A program made the position numbers and the translations under genes. This document shows positions 55,404 through 63,463 of a stretch of 64,000 bases of DNA, in pieces. The number at the start of each line of letters is the position of its first letter. Position 1 is the stretch's first letter. Source of the DNA: Sphingomonas sp. LM7. GTDB taxonomy: Bacteria; Pseudomonadota; Alphaproteobacteria; Sphingomonadales; Sphingomonadaceae. A model generated the notes under the pieces. It had not been told where the DNA came from and searched no databases. It saw only the letters and a list, made by a program, of their open reading frames with translations. Location: NCBI RefSeq assembly GCF_002002925.1, contig NZ_CP019511.1:3007001-3071000 (forward strand), in the 5' to 3' direction.

Positions 55404-57557
55404 ATGGCTTCCAAGAAACCGAAAACCTCCCCCCGCAAATCCTGGTGGCGCTCCGGCTCCGCCTGGAAGAAGATCGGATTGTGGACGCTGATCAGCGGCG
55501 CCGCCGTCGGCCTGCTCGCCGTGATCGCGCTGGCGATCGCCGTCTATTCGACGCGTACGTCGCTCCCCAGCTATGACGAGCTCAAATCGTCGCCCAACGG
55601 GCAGATGGTCCGCGTCCATGCCGCTGACGGCACCGTGCTGGTGTCGCTCGGGCCGAGCTATGGCGAGTGGATCAAATACGACCAGATTCCGCAGGTGATG
55701 AAGGACGCGATCATCGCAGTCGAGGATCGCCGCTTCGAAAGCCATTGGGGCGTCGATCCCTGGGGTCTGGCGCGCGCGGTGCGCACCGGCATCGCCAATC
55801 GCGGCACCGGCCGCCGCCTGCAGGGCGCATCGACGATCACCCAGCAGGTGGCGCGAACGATCTTCCTGTCGAACAAATATGATTTCGGGCGGAAGATGCG
55901 CGAAGCGGTGCTCGCGCTGGCGATCGAGCGCAAATTCTCGAAGGAGCAGATCCTCGAGCTCTATCTCAACAAGGTCTATTTCGGCGGCGGCGCCTATGGC
56001 ATCGACGCGGCCTCGAGGAAATTCTTCGGCCATCCGGCGAGCAATCTGAGCCTTGCGGAATCGGCAGTCATCGCCGGGCTGGTCAAGGCGCCGTCGCATT
56101 ACTCGCCCACCGCCGATGCCGAGGCCGCCGTCAGCCGCGCCAGCGTCGTGCTCGACGTGATGGCCGAAACCGGCAAGATCAGCCGCGCCACTGCCGCGGC
56201 GACCGATCCGCGCACGGTCAAGCTCGCCCCCGAACCGCGCCAGAACAGCGTGCGCTACTTCACCGACTGGGCATTGCCGCAGCTTGAGACGCTGATCGAC
56301 GAGACCGAGGCGCCGCTGGAAGTGTGGACCACGCTCGACCTGGGCATGCAGCGCGCCGCGGATGAGGCGATCCGCAAGAATGCGCCGGGCAATGCCCAGG
56401 GTGCGCTGGTCAGCCTCGACCGCGACGGCGCAGTGCGCGCGATGGTTGGCGGCAAGGATTATGTCGCGTCGATCTACAACCGCGCCACCCAGGCGACGCG
56501 CCAGCCGGGATCGGCGTTCAAGCTGTTCGTCTACCTCGCCGCGCTCGAGGCCGGGCATAAGGTCGATGACATGGTCGTCGACGAGCCGGTAACGATCAAC
56601 GGCTGGACTCCGCGCAACAATTCGGGGCGCAATTCGGGCCAGATCACCATCCGCACCGCCTTCACCTATTCGATCAACACGATCGCGGCGAAGCTCGGCC
56701 AGGAAGCGGGCTTCGGCACTGTCGCGAACATGGCGCGCCGCTTCGGCATCACCACGCCGATCAACACCCAGCCGGCGATGGTGCTCGGTACGTCGAACGT
56801 GCGGCTGATCGACATGACCCGCGCCTTCGCCTCGGTGGGGCAGAAGGGCGTCGCAGTCACGCCGTATGGCATCACCCGGGTGACTGCGAACGGCAACGTC
56901 ATCTACCAGCACGAAGTCGATAGCAGCCACGTCCTGGTCGCGCCCTATGTCGCCGCGCAGATGACCGACCTGCTGCAGACCGCCGTCGCCACCGGTACCG
57001 GTCGCGCCGCGCAGATCGGCCGTCCCGTGGCCGGCAAGACCGGCACGACCAGCTCGAACAAGGATGGCTGGTTCGTCGGTTTCTCCAGCGGGCTGACCAC
57101 CGGCGTATGGATGGGCCGCGACGACGCCAAGGTCGTTCCCGGGCTGCAGGGCGGCACCGCCCCGGCCAAGGCCTTCGCCGCGTTCATGGGCAAGGCGGTC
57201 GCCAACCGGCCGGTCGAACAGTTCGAGACGCAGGTCACCTTGCCCGAATGGCAGCTCGAGCCCGAGGACAACGCCTATTACACCGCGCCCGACAACGGCA
57301 TGTTCGTCGATGCCGACGGCAATCCGCTGCCCGAGAGCCAGCAGCCGCGCAGCGACGGGACCGAAGACCAGGTGCCCGCCGAAGAGAAGCTCGACCAGGA
57401 CTGGATCGACCGGATGACCGGCAATCGCCCGCCGCCGCAGCAGCCCGAGACCGGCCGGGCGCCAACCCCGCGCGACGTTCCCCGGCTACCGCCGCAACAG
57501 CCTCGCCAGACGGCACCGCAAGAGCGCGCACCACGCGACAATAACGAAGGCTTCTAA
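55404..57557 (+). CDS. Penicillin-binding protein 1A family bifunctional synthase
   Basis: A 717-residue class A PBP. A cytosolic basic tail precedes one transmembrane helix (about residues 28-50). The GT51 transglycosylase domain has AIIAVEDRRFESHWGVD, GASTITQQVARTIFLSN and ERKFSKEQILELYLNKVYFGGGAYGID. The transpeptidase has PGSAFKLFVY (SxxK), SINT (SxN) and GKTGTTSSNKDGWFVGF (KTG). The C-terminus is Pro/Gln/Arg-rich and disordered. It polymerises and crosslinks peptidoglycan. Confidence 0.94.
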   Translation: MASKKPKTSPRKSWWRSGSAWKKIGLWTLISGAAVGLLAVIALAIAVYSTRTSLPSYDELKSSPNGQMVRVHAADGTVLVSLGPSYGEWIKYDQIPQVMKDAIIAVEDRRFESHWGVDPWGLARAVRTGIANRGTGRRLQGASTITQQVARTIFLSNKYDFGRKMREAVLALAIERKFSKEQILELYLNKVYFGGGAYGIDAASRKFFGHPASNLSLAESAVIAGLVKAPSHYSPTADAEAAVSRASVVLDVMAETGKISRATAAATDPRTVKLAPEPRQNSVRYFTDWALPQLETLIDETEAPLEVWTTLDLGMQRAADEAIRKNAPGNAQGALVSLDRDGAVRAMVGGKDYVASIYNRATQATRQPGSAFKLFVYLAALEAGHKVDDMVVDEPVTINGWTPRNNSGRNSGQITIRTAFTYSINTIAAKLGQEAGFGTVANMARRFGITTPINTQPAMVLGTSNVRLIDMTRAFASVGQKGVAVTPYGITRVTANGNVIYQHEVDSSHVLVAPYVAAQMTDLLQTAVATGTGRAAQIGRPVAGKTGTTSSNKDGWFVGFSSGLTTGVWMGRDDAKVVPGLQGGTAPAKAFAAFMGKAVANRPVEQFETQVTLPEWQLEPEDNAYYTAPDNGMFVDADGNPLPESQQPRSDGTEDQVPAEEKLDQDWIDRMTGNRPPPQQPETGRAPTPRDVPRLPPQQPRQTAPQERAPRDNNEGF

Positions 57558-57564
57558 CCCGGAA

Positions 57565-57695
57565 AACTCCTTCCTCGCGAAGCGGGGGAGGGGGGGGCCG
57601 AAGGCGCCGGAGGGGCCCTTGCCACAAACGACACTGCTCGCGGCCAGGCCGGCTCTCTCCACCAGCTCGCTGGTCCCCCTCGCGAGTAAGGAATT
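57565..57695. repeat. Widely spaced inverted repeat between PBP1A and YgjP-like genes
   Basis: CTCCTTCCTCGCGA (from about 57567) faces CTCGCGAGTAAGGAATT (from 57680) across roughly 100 bases, with G-rich (GCGGGGGAGG) and C-rich (CCCCCT) inner flanks that also pair. It can fold into a long hairpin in the 146-base gap between two convergent genes and is probably a dispersed intergenic repeat that also stops transcription. Confidence 0.5.
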
Positions 57696-57703
57696 CAGAG
57701 AGG

Positions 57704-58387
57704 CTAAGCCGCCGCGTCCCCGCGACCGACCCAGTGCAGCGCCGAGCCATTGCGCCGCAGCCAGTGTCGGGCCGGCGTCGGATCGGCTTCGTAGAGCGTC
57801 TCGACCAGCCGGTGGAACGCCGGCGAATGATTCATGTGGATCCGATGCGCGACTTCGTGCGCGACGGTGGCGCGGCGGACATAGTCGGGCGCCAGGATCA
57901 GCCGCCAGCTATAGCGGATCGCGCCCGACGAGGCGCAGCTGCCCCAGCGCCCGCGCGGGTCGCCGATAGAGACGCGGCTGACGCTCACCCCGGCACGTTC
58001 GGCATATTCGGCAGTCTCGGCGCTGAGCACGCGCAGCGCCTCGCCGCGCAGCCAGCGTTCGACGCGGCGCTCCAGCCCTTCTCGCGGCCCGCCACAGATC
58101 AGCCTGTCCTGGTCGAGCTTGGGCGTCCGCGGCTTGGTGGGCACCGACTCGATTTCGATCTCGCGCCCGGCAAAGGGGAAGCGCGCGCCGGGTATCAGCG
58201 GCAGCGTCTCGGGAAGCCGCGCCTGCTGCGTGGCGATCCAGGCATGTTGCTCCTCGGCCCAGGCCAGCCCCTTCTTGAGCGAGGCGCGTGGCGGAAGCGT
58301 CAGCCGGACGCGGCCGTCGCGCGGATCGACGGCGAGTCGCATGCATCGCGCCCGCGCGTGGCGGACGACTTCGATCCCCCCGCTCAA
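57704..58387 (-). CDS. YgjP-like (DUF45) M48-type metallopeptidase
   Basis: A 227-residue putative zinc protease. The metal site is VAHEVAHRIHMNHSPAFHRLVE (HExxH near residue 185, with a third histidine), and the preceding RGRWGSCASSGAIRYSWRLILAP is the DUF45/YgjP signature. Substrates are unknown. The start appears to be TTG in a TTGA overlap with the ycgN stop; that is weak but no ATG fits. It is last in the SCO-ycgN-ygjP-like unit. Confidence 0.87.
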   Translation of the reverse strand: MSGGIEVVRHARARCMRLAVDPRDGRVRLTLPPRASLKKGLAWAEEQHAWIATQQARLPETLPLIPGARFPFAGREIEIESVPTKPRTPKLDQDRLICGGPREGLERRVERWLRGEALRVLSAETAEYAERAGVSVSRVSIGDPRGRWGSCASSGAIRYSWRLILAPDYVRRATVAHEVAHRIHMNHSPAFHRLVETLYEADPTPARHWLRRNGSALHWVGRGDAAA

Positions 58388-58821
58388 AGCTCCCGGTCCA
58401 CGAGGTGGTGCTCGAAATCGCCGGCATCATCCTCGGAGATTGTCCAGCCGCGCGTCGATTGGCCGGCGGCATGCACCGATTCCGGATCGCCGCTCACCAG
58501 ATAATGCCAGTCGGGGAGCTGCTTGTCCTCGGCGCGCAGCCGATAGGCGCAGGTCGAGGGCAGCCATTCGATTCCCACGACATTGCTGGCGTTCAGCCGC
58601 ACGCATTCGCTGACATAGGCGTGGCGGTGGCGATAGTCGCTGCATCGGCCCATGCGGCGATCGAGCAGCCTGCAGGCGACGTTGGTCGCGTGCAACTCGC
58701 CGGTCTCCTCGTCCTCGAGCTTGTGCACGCAGCATTTGCCGCAGCCGTCGCACAGCGCTTCCCATTGCGCGCGATCCAGCTTGGCGAGCGGGGTATCTTC
58801 CCAGAAGCGGCCGCTGCTCAT
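58384..58821 (-). CDS. YcgN family cysteine cluster protein
   Basis: A 145-residue UPF0260-type protein. It has the family start RFWEDTPLAKLDRAQWEALCDGCGKCCVHKLEDEETGEL and the later cysteines in NVACRLLD, GRCSDY, SECVRL and STCAYRL. The cysteine set (CxxCxxCC and others) suggests metal or Fe-S binding. Function unknown. Its start overlaps the SCO gene stop (ATGA). Confidence 0.92.
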   Translation of the reverse strand: MSSGRFWEDTPLAKLDRAQWEALCDGCGKCCVHKLEDEETGELHATNVACRLLDRRMGRCSDYRHRHAYVSECVRLNASNVVGIEWLPSTCAYRLRAEDKQLPDWHYLVSGDPESVHAAGQSTRGWTISEDDAGDFEHHLVDREL

Positions 58822-59405
58822 TGCACCCAATGCTTCACTTGTTCCGCGATCGCCGGCCCGTCCTTGTCGATCGGCAGCGACGCGATCGGCTCGCCGTTCG
58901 GCCCCATCAGGAACGCGACGGCAAGATGATCGACCATATAGCCACCGCCGGGCCCGGGCGGCTGCTTCTTGAAATAGACCGCATAGCTCTTTGCGACGGC
59001 GGCGATCGCCGCCGGGCTGCCGGTGAGGCCCACTACGCGCGGGTGGAAGTTGGCGACGAATTGCTTGATCGCCGCCGGGGTATCGCGCTCGGGATCGACG
59101 GTGATGAAGATCGGCACGACCTTGGCGGCCGCGCGCGGCGCTTCCTTGTCGAGCTGCTTCATCGCCTGGCCGATCTTGGCCATGTCGGTCGGGCAGACAT
59201 CGGGGCAATAGGTGTAGCCGAAATAGACGATGCGGTATTTGCCGGCGAAATCGGTGTCGCGCACCGTCTGGCCGTCCTGGTTGGTGAGCGTGAACGGCCC
59301 GCCGATGCGGGCGCCGGCGAGCGGCGGCTCGCTGCGGGTGCCGCCACCGCACGCGGCGAGCGGGAGGGCGAGGGTCAGCGCGAGCGCGGGGAACAACCTG
59401 TACAT
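58818..59405 (-). CDS. SCO1/SenC family lipoprotein
   Basis: A 195-residue copper-binding thioredoxin-fold protein, attached by a lipid (MYRLFPALALTLALPLAACGGG, cysteine near residue 17). The copper site is FGYTYCPDVCPTDMAKIG (CxxxC) with histidine in YMVDHLAVAFLMG. SCO proteins help assemble the CuA centre of cytochrome oxidase. An ATG five codons earlier (59420) is possible; neither has a good Shine-Dalgarno. No cox genes adjoin. Confidence 0.92.
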   Translation of the reverse strand: MYRLFPALALTLALPLAACGGGTRSEPPLAGARIGGPFTLTNQDGQTVRDTDFAGKYRIVYFGYTYCPDVCPTDMAKIGQAMKQLDKEAPRAAAKVVPIFITVDPERDTPAAIKQFVANFHPRVVGLTGSPAAIAAVAKSYAVYFKKQPPGPGGGYMVDHLAVAFLMGPNGEPIASLPIDKDGPAIAEQVKHWVQ

Positions 59406-59444
59406 GGCGCGCTCAGCCATGATCTGTTAGGCGATCGCTTGCAA

Positions 59445-59457
59445 GAACGGGGTTCAG
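59445..59457. repeat. Short fragment of the REP-like repeat
   Basis: GAACGGGGTTCAG here is identical to the tail of the repeat at 40685-40697. It lies in the 72-base gap between the divergent SCO and ankyrin genes, suggesting a decayed copy. Support is limited to 13 bases. Confidence 0.35.
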
Positions 59458-59477
59458 CAAGAAGGTTTGACCGCATC

Positions 59478-60086
59478 ATGGGTTTTCGTGTGTTCCGCGT
59501 AGCCGCTGCCGCCGCATTGGCGCTCACGGCCTTCCCCGCTGCCGCGCAGCAATTTTCGGACGGCTATGAATTCCTCAAGGCAGTGCGCGATACCGACGGC
59601 ACCAAGGTCAACAAATTCCTGCTCGATCGCTCGCTTCGAATCGTCAACACCAAAGACAAGGGCACCGGCGAGGGCGCGCTGCATATCGTCGCCAGGCGCT
59701 CCGACGCGCTGTACCTGCGCGCGCTGCTCCAGGCCGACGACGTCAATCCCAATCTGCAGGACAATCGCGGCAACACCGCGCTGCTCCTGGCGATCGACCA
59801 GAACTGGATCGAGGGCGTCGGGATCCTGGTCAAGTACCGCGCCAATGTGAACCTCGCCAACAATGCCGGGGTCACGCCGCTGATCCGCGCGGTGCAGATG
59901 CACAATGCCGAACTGGTCCGCCAGTTGCTCGACGCCAAGGCCGACCCCGACCGCGCCGATTTCGGCAGCGGCAAGTCCGCGCGCGACTATGCCCGCGAAG
60001 GCACCCGCTGGCCCAACATCGCCAAGCTGCTCGCCGAAGCGCCCAAGGCCGGCGCGAAGTCGGGCGGCGTCGGCCCTTCGAACTAG
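59478..60086 (+). CDS. Secreted ankyrin-repeat protein
   Basis: A 202-residue protein with a signal peptide (MGFRVFRVAAAAALALTAFPAAA, cut near residue 23). The mature part has about four ankyrin repeats, including TGEGALHIVARRSDALYLRALLQ, NRGNTALLLAIDQNWIEGVGILVKYRANVNLANNAGVTPLIRAVQMHNAELVRQLLDAKADPD. It probably acts as a periplasmic protein-binding scaffold; related small ankyrin proteins protect catalases in some bacteria. Partner unknown. Confidence 0.85.
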   Translation: MGFRVFRVAAAAALALTAFPAAAQQFSDGYEFLKAVRDTDGTKVNKFLLDRSLRIVNTKDKGTGEGALHIVARRSDALYLRALLQADDVNPNLQDNRGNTALLLAIDQNWIEGVGILVKYRANVNLANNAGVTPLIRAVQMHNAELVRQLLDAKADPDRADFGSGKSARDYAREGTRWPNIAKLLAEAPKAGAKSGGVGPSN

Positions 60087-60090
60087 GCGA

Positions 60091-60573
60091 TCAGAAGACC
60101 TGCTCGGCGTCGGGATCGAGCAGGTGCGTCACCCGGCGCGCAGCCCGGCGCGCGAATGCCAAAGTGCACTTCCTGCGCGTCGCGCTCGCGAGCGGCACCG
60201 TCGCCGCCTCGCGCACCACCGCGGCATCATAGCGGTCGGCGACGATCAGCCCGGCGCGCGCAGGCAGGAACCCCTCCTGCTCGAACGGCCGCAAGTCGAA
60301 CCCCGCGGGCACCGCCCAGAAGAAGCGGTCGCAATGCGCGAGATAGTCGCTCCATTTGGCGTCGCCGAGCAGATCGGCGCGCGACACCTTGATCTCGACG
60401 ATGACGATATTGCCGCGCGCGTCGAGCGCCATCAGGTCGGCCCGCCGGCCGCCGTCGAGCGGCACTTCGGCGATCGTCGCGATGTCGTGGCGCAAGAACA
60501 TCCGCGTCACGCCGCGGGCGACGTCGCTCGCCACGAGCGGTGCGTCGGATAGCAAAACAGCCGGGGAGGTCAT
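60091..60573 (-). CDS. mmcB: MmcB family DNA repair protein
   Basis: A 160-residue protein with a PD-(D/E)xK-like nuclease core: EVPLDGGRRADLMALDARGNIVIVEIKVSRADLLGDAKWSDYLAHCDRFFWAVPAGFD. MmcB is known in Caulobacter as a LexA-regulated, ImuB-independent DNA damage gene. No clear SOS box is seen upstream. The ATG is in the loop of a 12-bp terminator-type hairpin; an in-frame GTG 24 bases earlier (60597) is an alternative. Confidence 0.88.
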   Translation of the reverse strand: MTSPAVLLSDAPLVASDVARGVTRMFLRHDIATIAEVPLDGGRRADLMALDARGNIVIVEIKVSRADLLGDAKWSDYLAHCDRFFWAVPAGFDLRPFEQEGFLPARAGLIVADRYDAAVVREAATVPLASATRRKCTLAFARRAARRVTHLLDPDAEQVF

Positions 60574-60585
60574 CCCCGGCTGTTT
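60555..60585 (-). terminator. Perfect hairpin with the mmcB start codon in its loop
   Basis: AAACAGCCGGGG and CCCCGGCTGTTT form a perfect 12-bp stem with loop AGGTCAT, which is ATGACCT on the minus strand. It starts 39 bases after the wall hydrolase stop, and its A/T ends give a short U-tract, so it is a likely terminator for that gene. The predicted ATG of mmcB is exposed in the loop. Confidence 0.75.
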
Positions 60586-60623
60586 AGAACATTTCACGAA
60601 CGCCGAAAAGCCCGATCGGGCGA

Positions 60624-61271
60624 TCAGCGATAGAAAACGTGATTGCCGACCGTGGCGACGCGCGGGCGGTTCCAGCTCGGCTTCACATAGCGGGCGTGGA
60701 AATAGAGCGCGTCGTCGGCGGGGCTGTCCCACAAATCCTTCTGCGCGACCTTGGCCACGGCGAGCGCCTTGCGCCACTGGGCATTGGCCGGCGGGGTCGG
60801 CAGCTTGCCGCCGCGGACGAACGAGAACTGGCCGCGCTGGGTGATTACCGAGCAGATCGACTTGGGAAAGCGGCCCGATTCGGTACGGTTGATGATCACG
60901 TCGGCAACCGCGAGCTGGCCGGCGAGCGGCTCGCTCTTCGCTTCGTAATAGACGCCGACCGCAAGGCAATTGAGCTCGGCACTGGCATCGCCGCCACCCT
61001 CGTGCGCGGCAACCGCGGCGGAGAGCGTGGCAAAATCCTGATCTTCCTGGAGCGCTGCCTGGGGCAGCGGCTGTACGATCTCGCCGTCCTGCTTCAGGAC
61101 CGGCTGCGCCACGATCGTCGGCGCGGGAACAACATGATGTTCCTGAGTGTTGACTGCCTGAACCTGGGCCGCTTGGCTCGCCAGGTCGGCGTCGAGCGTG
61201 GCTGCATTCGCTAGTGCGCCAGCGCAGAAAGTCACAGCCGCGAAAGTCGCGGCGCGTGGCATGAACTTCAT
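60624..61271 (-). CDS. Cell wall hydrolase, SleB-like (Hydrolase_2)
   Basis: A 215-residue exported protein. A signal peptide (KFMPRAATFAAVTFCAGALANA) precedes a spacer and the SleB/CwlJ-type domain: LNCLAVGVYYEAKSEPLAGQLAVADVIINRTESGRFPKSICSVITQRGQFSFVRGG and DALYFHARYVKPSW. The conserved glutamate in YYEA is the likely catalytic residue. In non-sporulating bacteria it presumably remodels peptidoglycan. Confidence 0.9.
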   Translation of the reverse strand: MKFMPRAATFAAVTFCAGALANAATLDADLASQAAQVQAVNTQEHHVVPAPTIVAQPVLKQDGEIVQPLPQAALQEDQDFATLSAAVAAHEGGGDASAELNCLAVGVYYEAKSEPLAGQLAVADVIINRTESGRFPKSICSVITQRGQFSFVRGGKLPTPPANAQWRKALAVAKVAQKDLWDSPADDALYFHARYVKPSWNRPRVATVGNHVFYR

Positions 61272-61425
61272 CAAACTTCGATACTGTGCGGTGGTGCGCG
61301 GCCAGCCCCGAATACATGTGGGACTGCCGGGCGTGCCCCCGACTGCGTAACCGCCCGATCTCACACCTCGGCCGGCACAACGCTATTGAACGATTGCCGC
61401 CCTTGCCCTTCGCGCGTGCACAAAG

Positions 61426-61767
61426 TCAATAAAGGTCGAACGTTTCAGCGGCGAAGCGTTCGGCTTCCGCGATATCCAGTTCGACCACCCACAGATCCGA
61501 GTCGAACCCGCGGCGACGCTGCCAATAGGCGCTGACGGCCGCCGCATCCCCAATATCTTGAGGTCCCGACGCGATCAGCGCCGGTACGCCCTGCGGCCCG
61601 AGCCCGCGTTCGAAGAAGCGCGGATTCGTGCCCTTTTGATACGTCAGGACCAGGATTGCGCCGGCGGTAGCGTCGCCTTTCGCAAGCACCATCGCCGATC
61701 CGCCGGCCTGGTTCACGCGCCGCACCAGCGCGCTCACCAGCACCGCGCTCGTCAGCCGCGCCGTCAT
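61426..61767 (-). CDS. DUF1491 family protein
   Basis: A 113-residue protein matching the alphaproteobacterial DUF1491 family: LVSALVRRVNQAGGSAMVLAKGDATAGAILVLTYQKG, then RGLGPQGVP and a closing YWQRRRGFDSDLWVVELDIAEAERFAAE. Function unknown. It overlaps the thioesterase stop (ATGA) and is the last gene of the hpf-ptsN unit. Confidence 0.88.
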   Translation of the reverse strand: MTARLTSAVLVSALVRRVNQAGGSAMVLAKGDATAGAILVLTYQKGTNPRFFERGLGPQGVPALIASGPQDIGDAAAVSAYWQRRRGFDSDLWVVELDIAEAERFAAETFDLY

Positions 61768-62237
61768 TCCGGCCGATAGCCGGGCAGCGAGGCGAGCGGG
61801 ATCCGCGAACGCATGAACGTACCTGTGCCGCGCGCCGCTTCCTCGCCGCTGGCGTCTATCAGCCGCGCCTCGGCCACGAACACCCGGCGCTGGCCGCTGA
61901 CCCAGCGGCCCTCGGCGATCACCGGGCCTTCGCCCAGCGGCTTGGTGAACAGCAGGTTGAATGCCGTGGTCAGCAGGAAACGATCGGTGACCAGGCTGTT
62001 CGCGGCATAGAAGGCGGCATCGTCGAGCATCTTGAAATAGCTCGTCCCATGCACCGCGCCGGCGGCGTGGAAGAACCGCGAGTCGATGTCGAAGCGGATG
62101 CGCGCGACACCGCCCTCGGCGATCTCGAGCACCGATTCGAACAGCCGGTTGATCGGCGCGGCGGCGTAGAGCGACTCCAGCGCGCGGAAATGTGCCTCGG
62201 CGCCGCGAGGCTCGGGGCGCGGCTCAGGCGGCGTCAC
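61764..62237 (-). CDS. PaaI-type hotdog thioesterase
   Basis: A 157-residue hotdog-fold protein: YAAAPINRLFESVLEIAEGGVARIRFDIDSRFFHAAGAVHGTSYFKMLDDAAFYAANSLV has the family pattern with HGG-like VHGTSYFKMLDDAAF. It should hydrolyse acyl- or aryl-CoA thioesters. GTG at 62237 with GGAG nearby is the chosen start; it overlaps ptsN by 14 bases. Confidence 0.85.
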   Translation of the reverse strand: MTPPEPRPEPRGAEAHFRALESLYAAAPINRLFESVLEIAEGGVARIRFDIDSRFFHAAGAVHGTSYFKMLDDAAFYAANSLVTDRFLLTTAFNLLFTKPLGEGPVIAEGRWVSGQRRVFVAEARLIDASGEEAARGTGTFMRSRIPLASLPGYRPE

Positions 62238-62691
62238 GCGTCTCCACGCCGGCCAGCAGCGCGAACAAGGCGTCGGGCGAACCCGCACCGCGCAGCTTGG
62301 CGGCGAAATTGCGGTCGCGCAGCTTGCGCGAGACGCAGGCCAGCGCCTTGAGATGCTCCGCGCCCGCACCCACCGGCGAGAGCAGCATGAATATCAAGTC
62401 GACGGGCAGATCGTCGATCGCCGCGAAATCGACCGGCTGGTTGAGCCGGACGAAGACGCCGACGACGTGGCGCAATCCTTCGAGCTTGGCGTGCGGGATC
62501 GCGATTCCCGAGCCGAAGCCGGTCGATCCCAGCTTCTCGCGCAGGGTCAGGCCGTCGGTCACCTGCCTGGCGTCGACTTCATAGGCATTCGCCGCCGCGG
62601 CGCCGAGTTGCTGGAACAGGGTCTTCTTGTTTGCCGCCGCCATGCCGGCGAGCACCGCCTCGGGCGTCAGCAAATCGCTGAGTTCGGTCAT
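62224..62691 (-). CDS. ptsN: PTS IIA-like nitrogen regulatory protein PtsN
   Basis: A 155-residue EIIA-Ntr protein. The phosphorylated histidine is in GFGSGIAIPHAKLEGLRHVVGVFVRL (about residue 66), and DLIFMLLSPVGAGAEHLKALACVSRKLRD follows. It is the output of the nitrogen PTS cascade and affects potassium, stringent and nitrogen responses. It follows hpf, as in many alphaproteobacteria, with 135 bases between. Confidence 0.94.
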   Translation of the reverse strand: MTELSDLLTPEAVLAGMAAANKKTLFQQLGAAAANAYEVDARQVTDGLTLREKLGSTGFGSGIAIPHAKLEGLRHVVGVFVRLNQPVDFAAIDDLPVDLIFMLLSPVGAGAEHLKALACVSRKLRDRNFAAKLRGAGSPDALFALLAGVETRDAA

Positions 62692-62826
62692 TGGTCGTCC
62701 AAATGCAGTCCGCCCCCGCGGCGGCCCTCCCCTAGGCCGATGTGCGGTCGGGCTCAAGCCGCCGGCCGGCCGCCGCGAAAGCGACGGACGACCGGCCGAT
62801 ACTCGGTCAAAATCTTCCGCGCGCGA
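62692..62826 (-). other. Gap between hpf and ptsN with GC-rich dyads
   Basis: This 135-base gap contains imperfect GC-rich dyads around 62757-62798 (CCGGCCGGCCG and CGACCGGCCG around a CGCGAAAGCG core). They could fold downstream of hpf and reduce read-through into ptsN. No U-tract and no ORF is evident. Confidence 0.3.
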
Positions 62827-63405
62827 CTAGGTCCGGTTGGGCTCGACCCAGCCGATCGTCCCGTCGCCGCGGCGATAGACCATGTTGTGCGTGCCGGTCG
62901 CGGTATTGCGGAACAGCAGCGCATTGGTATGCCGAAGATCGAGCATCATCACTGCGTCCGAAACCGTCGCCTCGGGCACGTCGACGCGCGTCTCGGCGAT
63001 GATCAGGGGTGCGTCGGCAGGCTCTTCTTCCTGCGTGGTCTCCTGGAACAGCGTGTAGCCGGCGTCGTACGCGCCGTTCTCGGCGAGCGCGATCACCGCG
63101 CCTGCCTGGCGATCCTTCAATCGGCTGGTGTAGCGGCGCAGCTGCTTGTCGATGCGATTGGCGGCGCCGTCGAACGCGCCATTGGCTTCCATGCCGGTGT
63201 TCGAAGATTTGAGCACCAGCCCCTGCATGACGTGCATGACGATGTCGCAGGTGAAGCCGTTGTCGTGCGGTCCCTTGCCGAAGGTGGTGTGTGCCGAAAT
63301 CGACCGCGAGAAATATTTGTCGGCGATACCCTGGAGTCGTTCGGTGACCAGCGTCTTGAGCGCTTCGCCGGTTTCGACCTGATGGCCTGAGACTCGGATA
63401 TCCAT
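62827..63405 (-). CDS. hpf: Ribosome hibernation promoting factor, long form
   Basis: A 192-residue HPF. The N-terminal domain (DIRVSGHQVETGEALKTLVTERLQGI and GFTCDIVMHVMQGLVLKSSNTGMEANGAFDGAANRIDKQLRRYTSRLKD) binds the 30S decoding region. The C-terminal domain (LIIAETRVDVPEATVSDAVMMLDLRHTNALLFRNTATGTHNMVYRRGDGTIGWVEP) drives 100S dimer formation. GGAGG lies eight bases before the ATG. It heads the hpf-ptsN unit. Confidence 0.95.
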   Translation of the reverse strand: MDIRVSGHQVETGEALKTLVTERLQGIADKYFSRSISAHTTFGKGPHDNGFTCDIVMHVMQGLVLKSSNTGMEANGAFDGAANRIDKQLRRYTSRLKDRQAGAVIALAENGAYDAGYTLFQETTQEEEPADAPLIIAETRVDVPEATVSDAVMMLDLRHTNALLFRNTATGTHNMVYRRGDGTIGWVEPNRT

Positions 63406-63463
63406 GACTTTCACCTCCGCTTCAAAATGAGGTCGCTCCGTCGCGGGCCTCGCCCGTATCCGA

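Noticed and set aside
62757..62798. Intrinsic terminator after hpf
   Set aside because: The dyad is imperfect and no U-tract follows on the minus strand, so I list it only as structured sequence.
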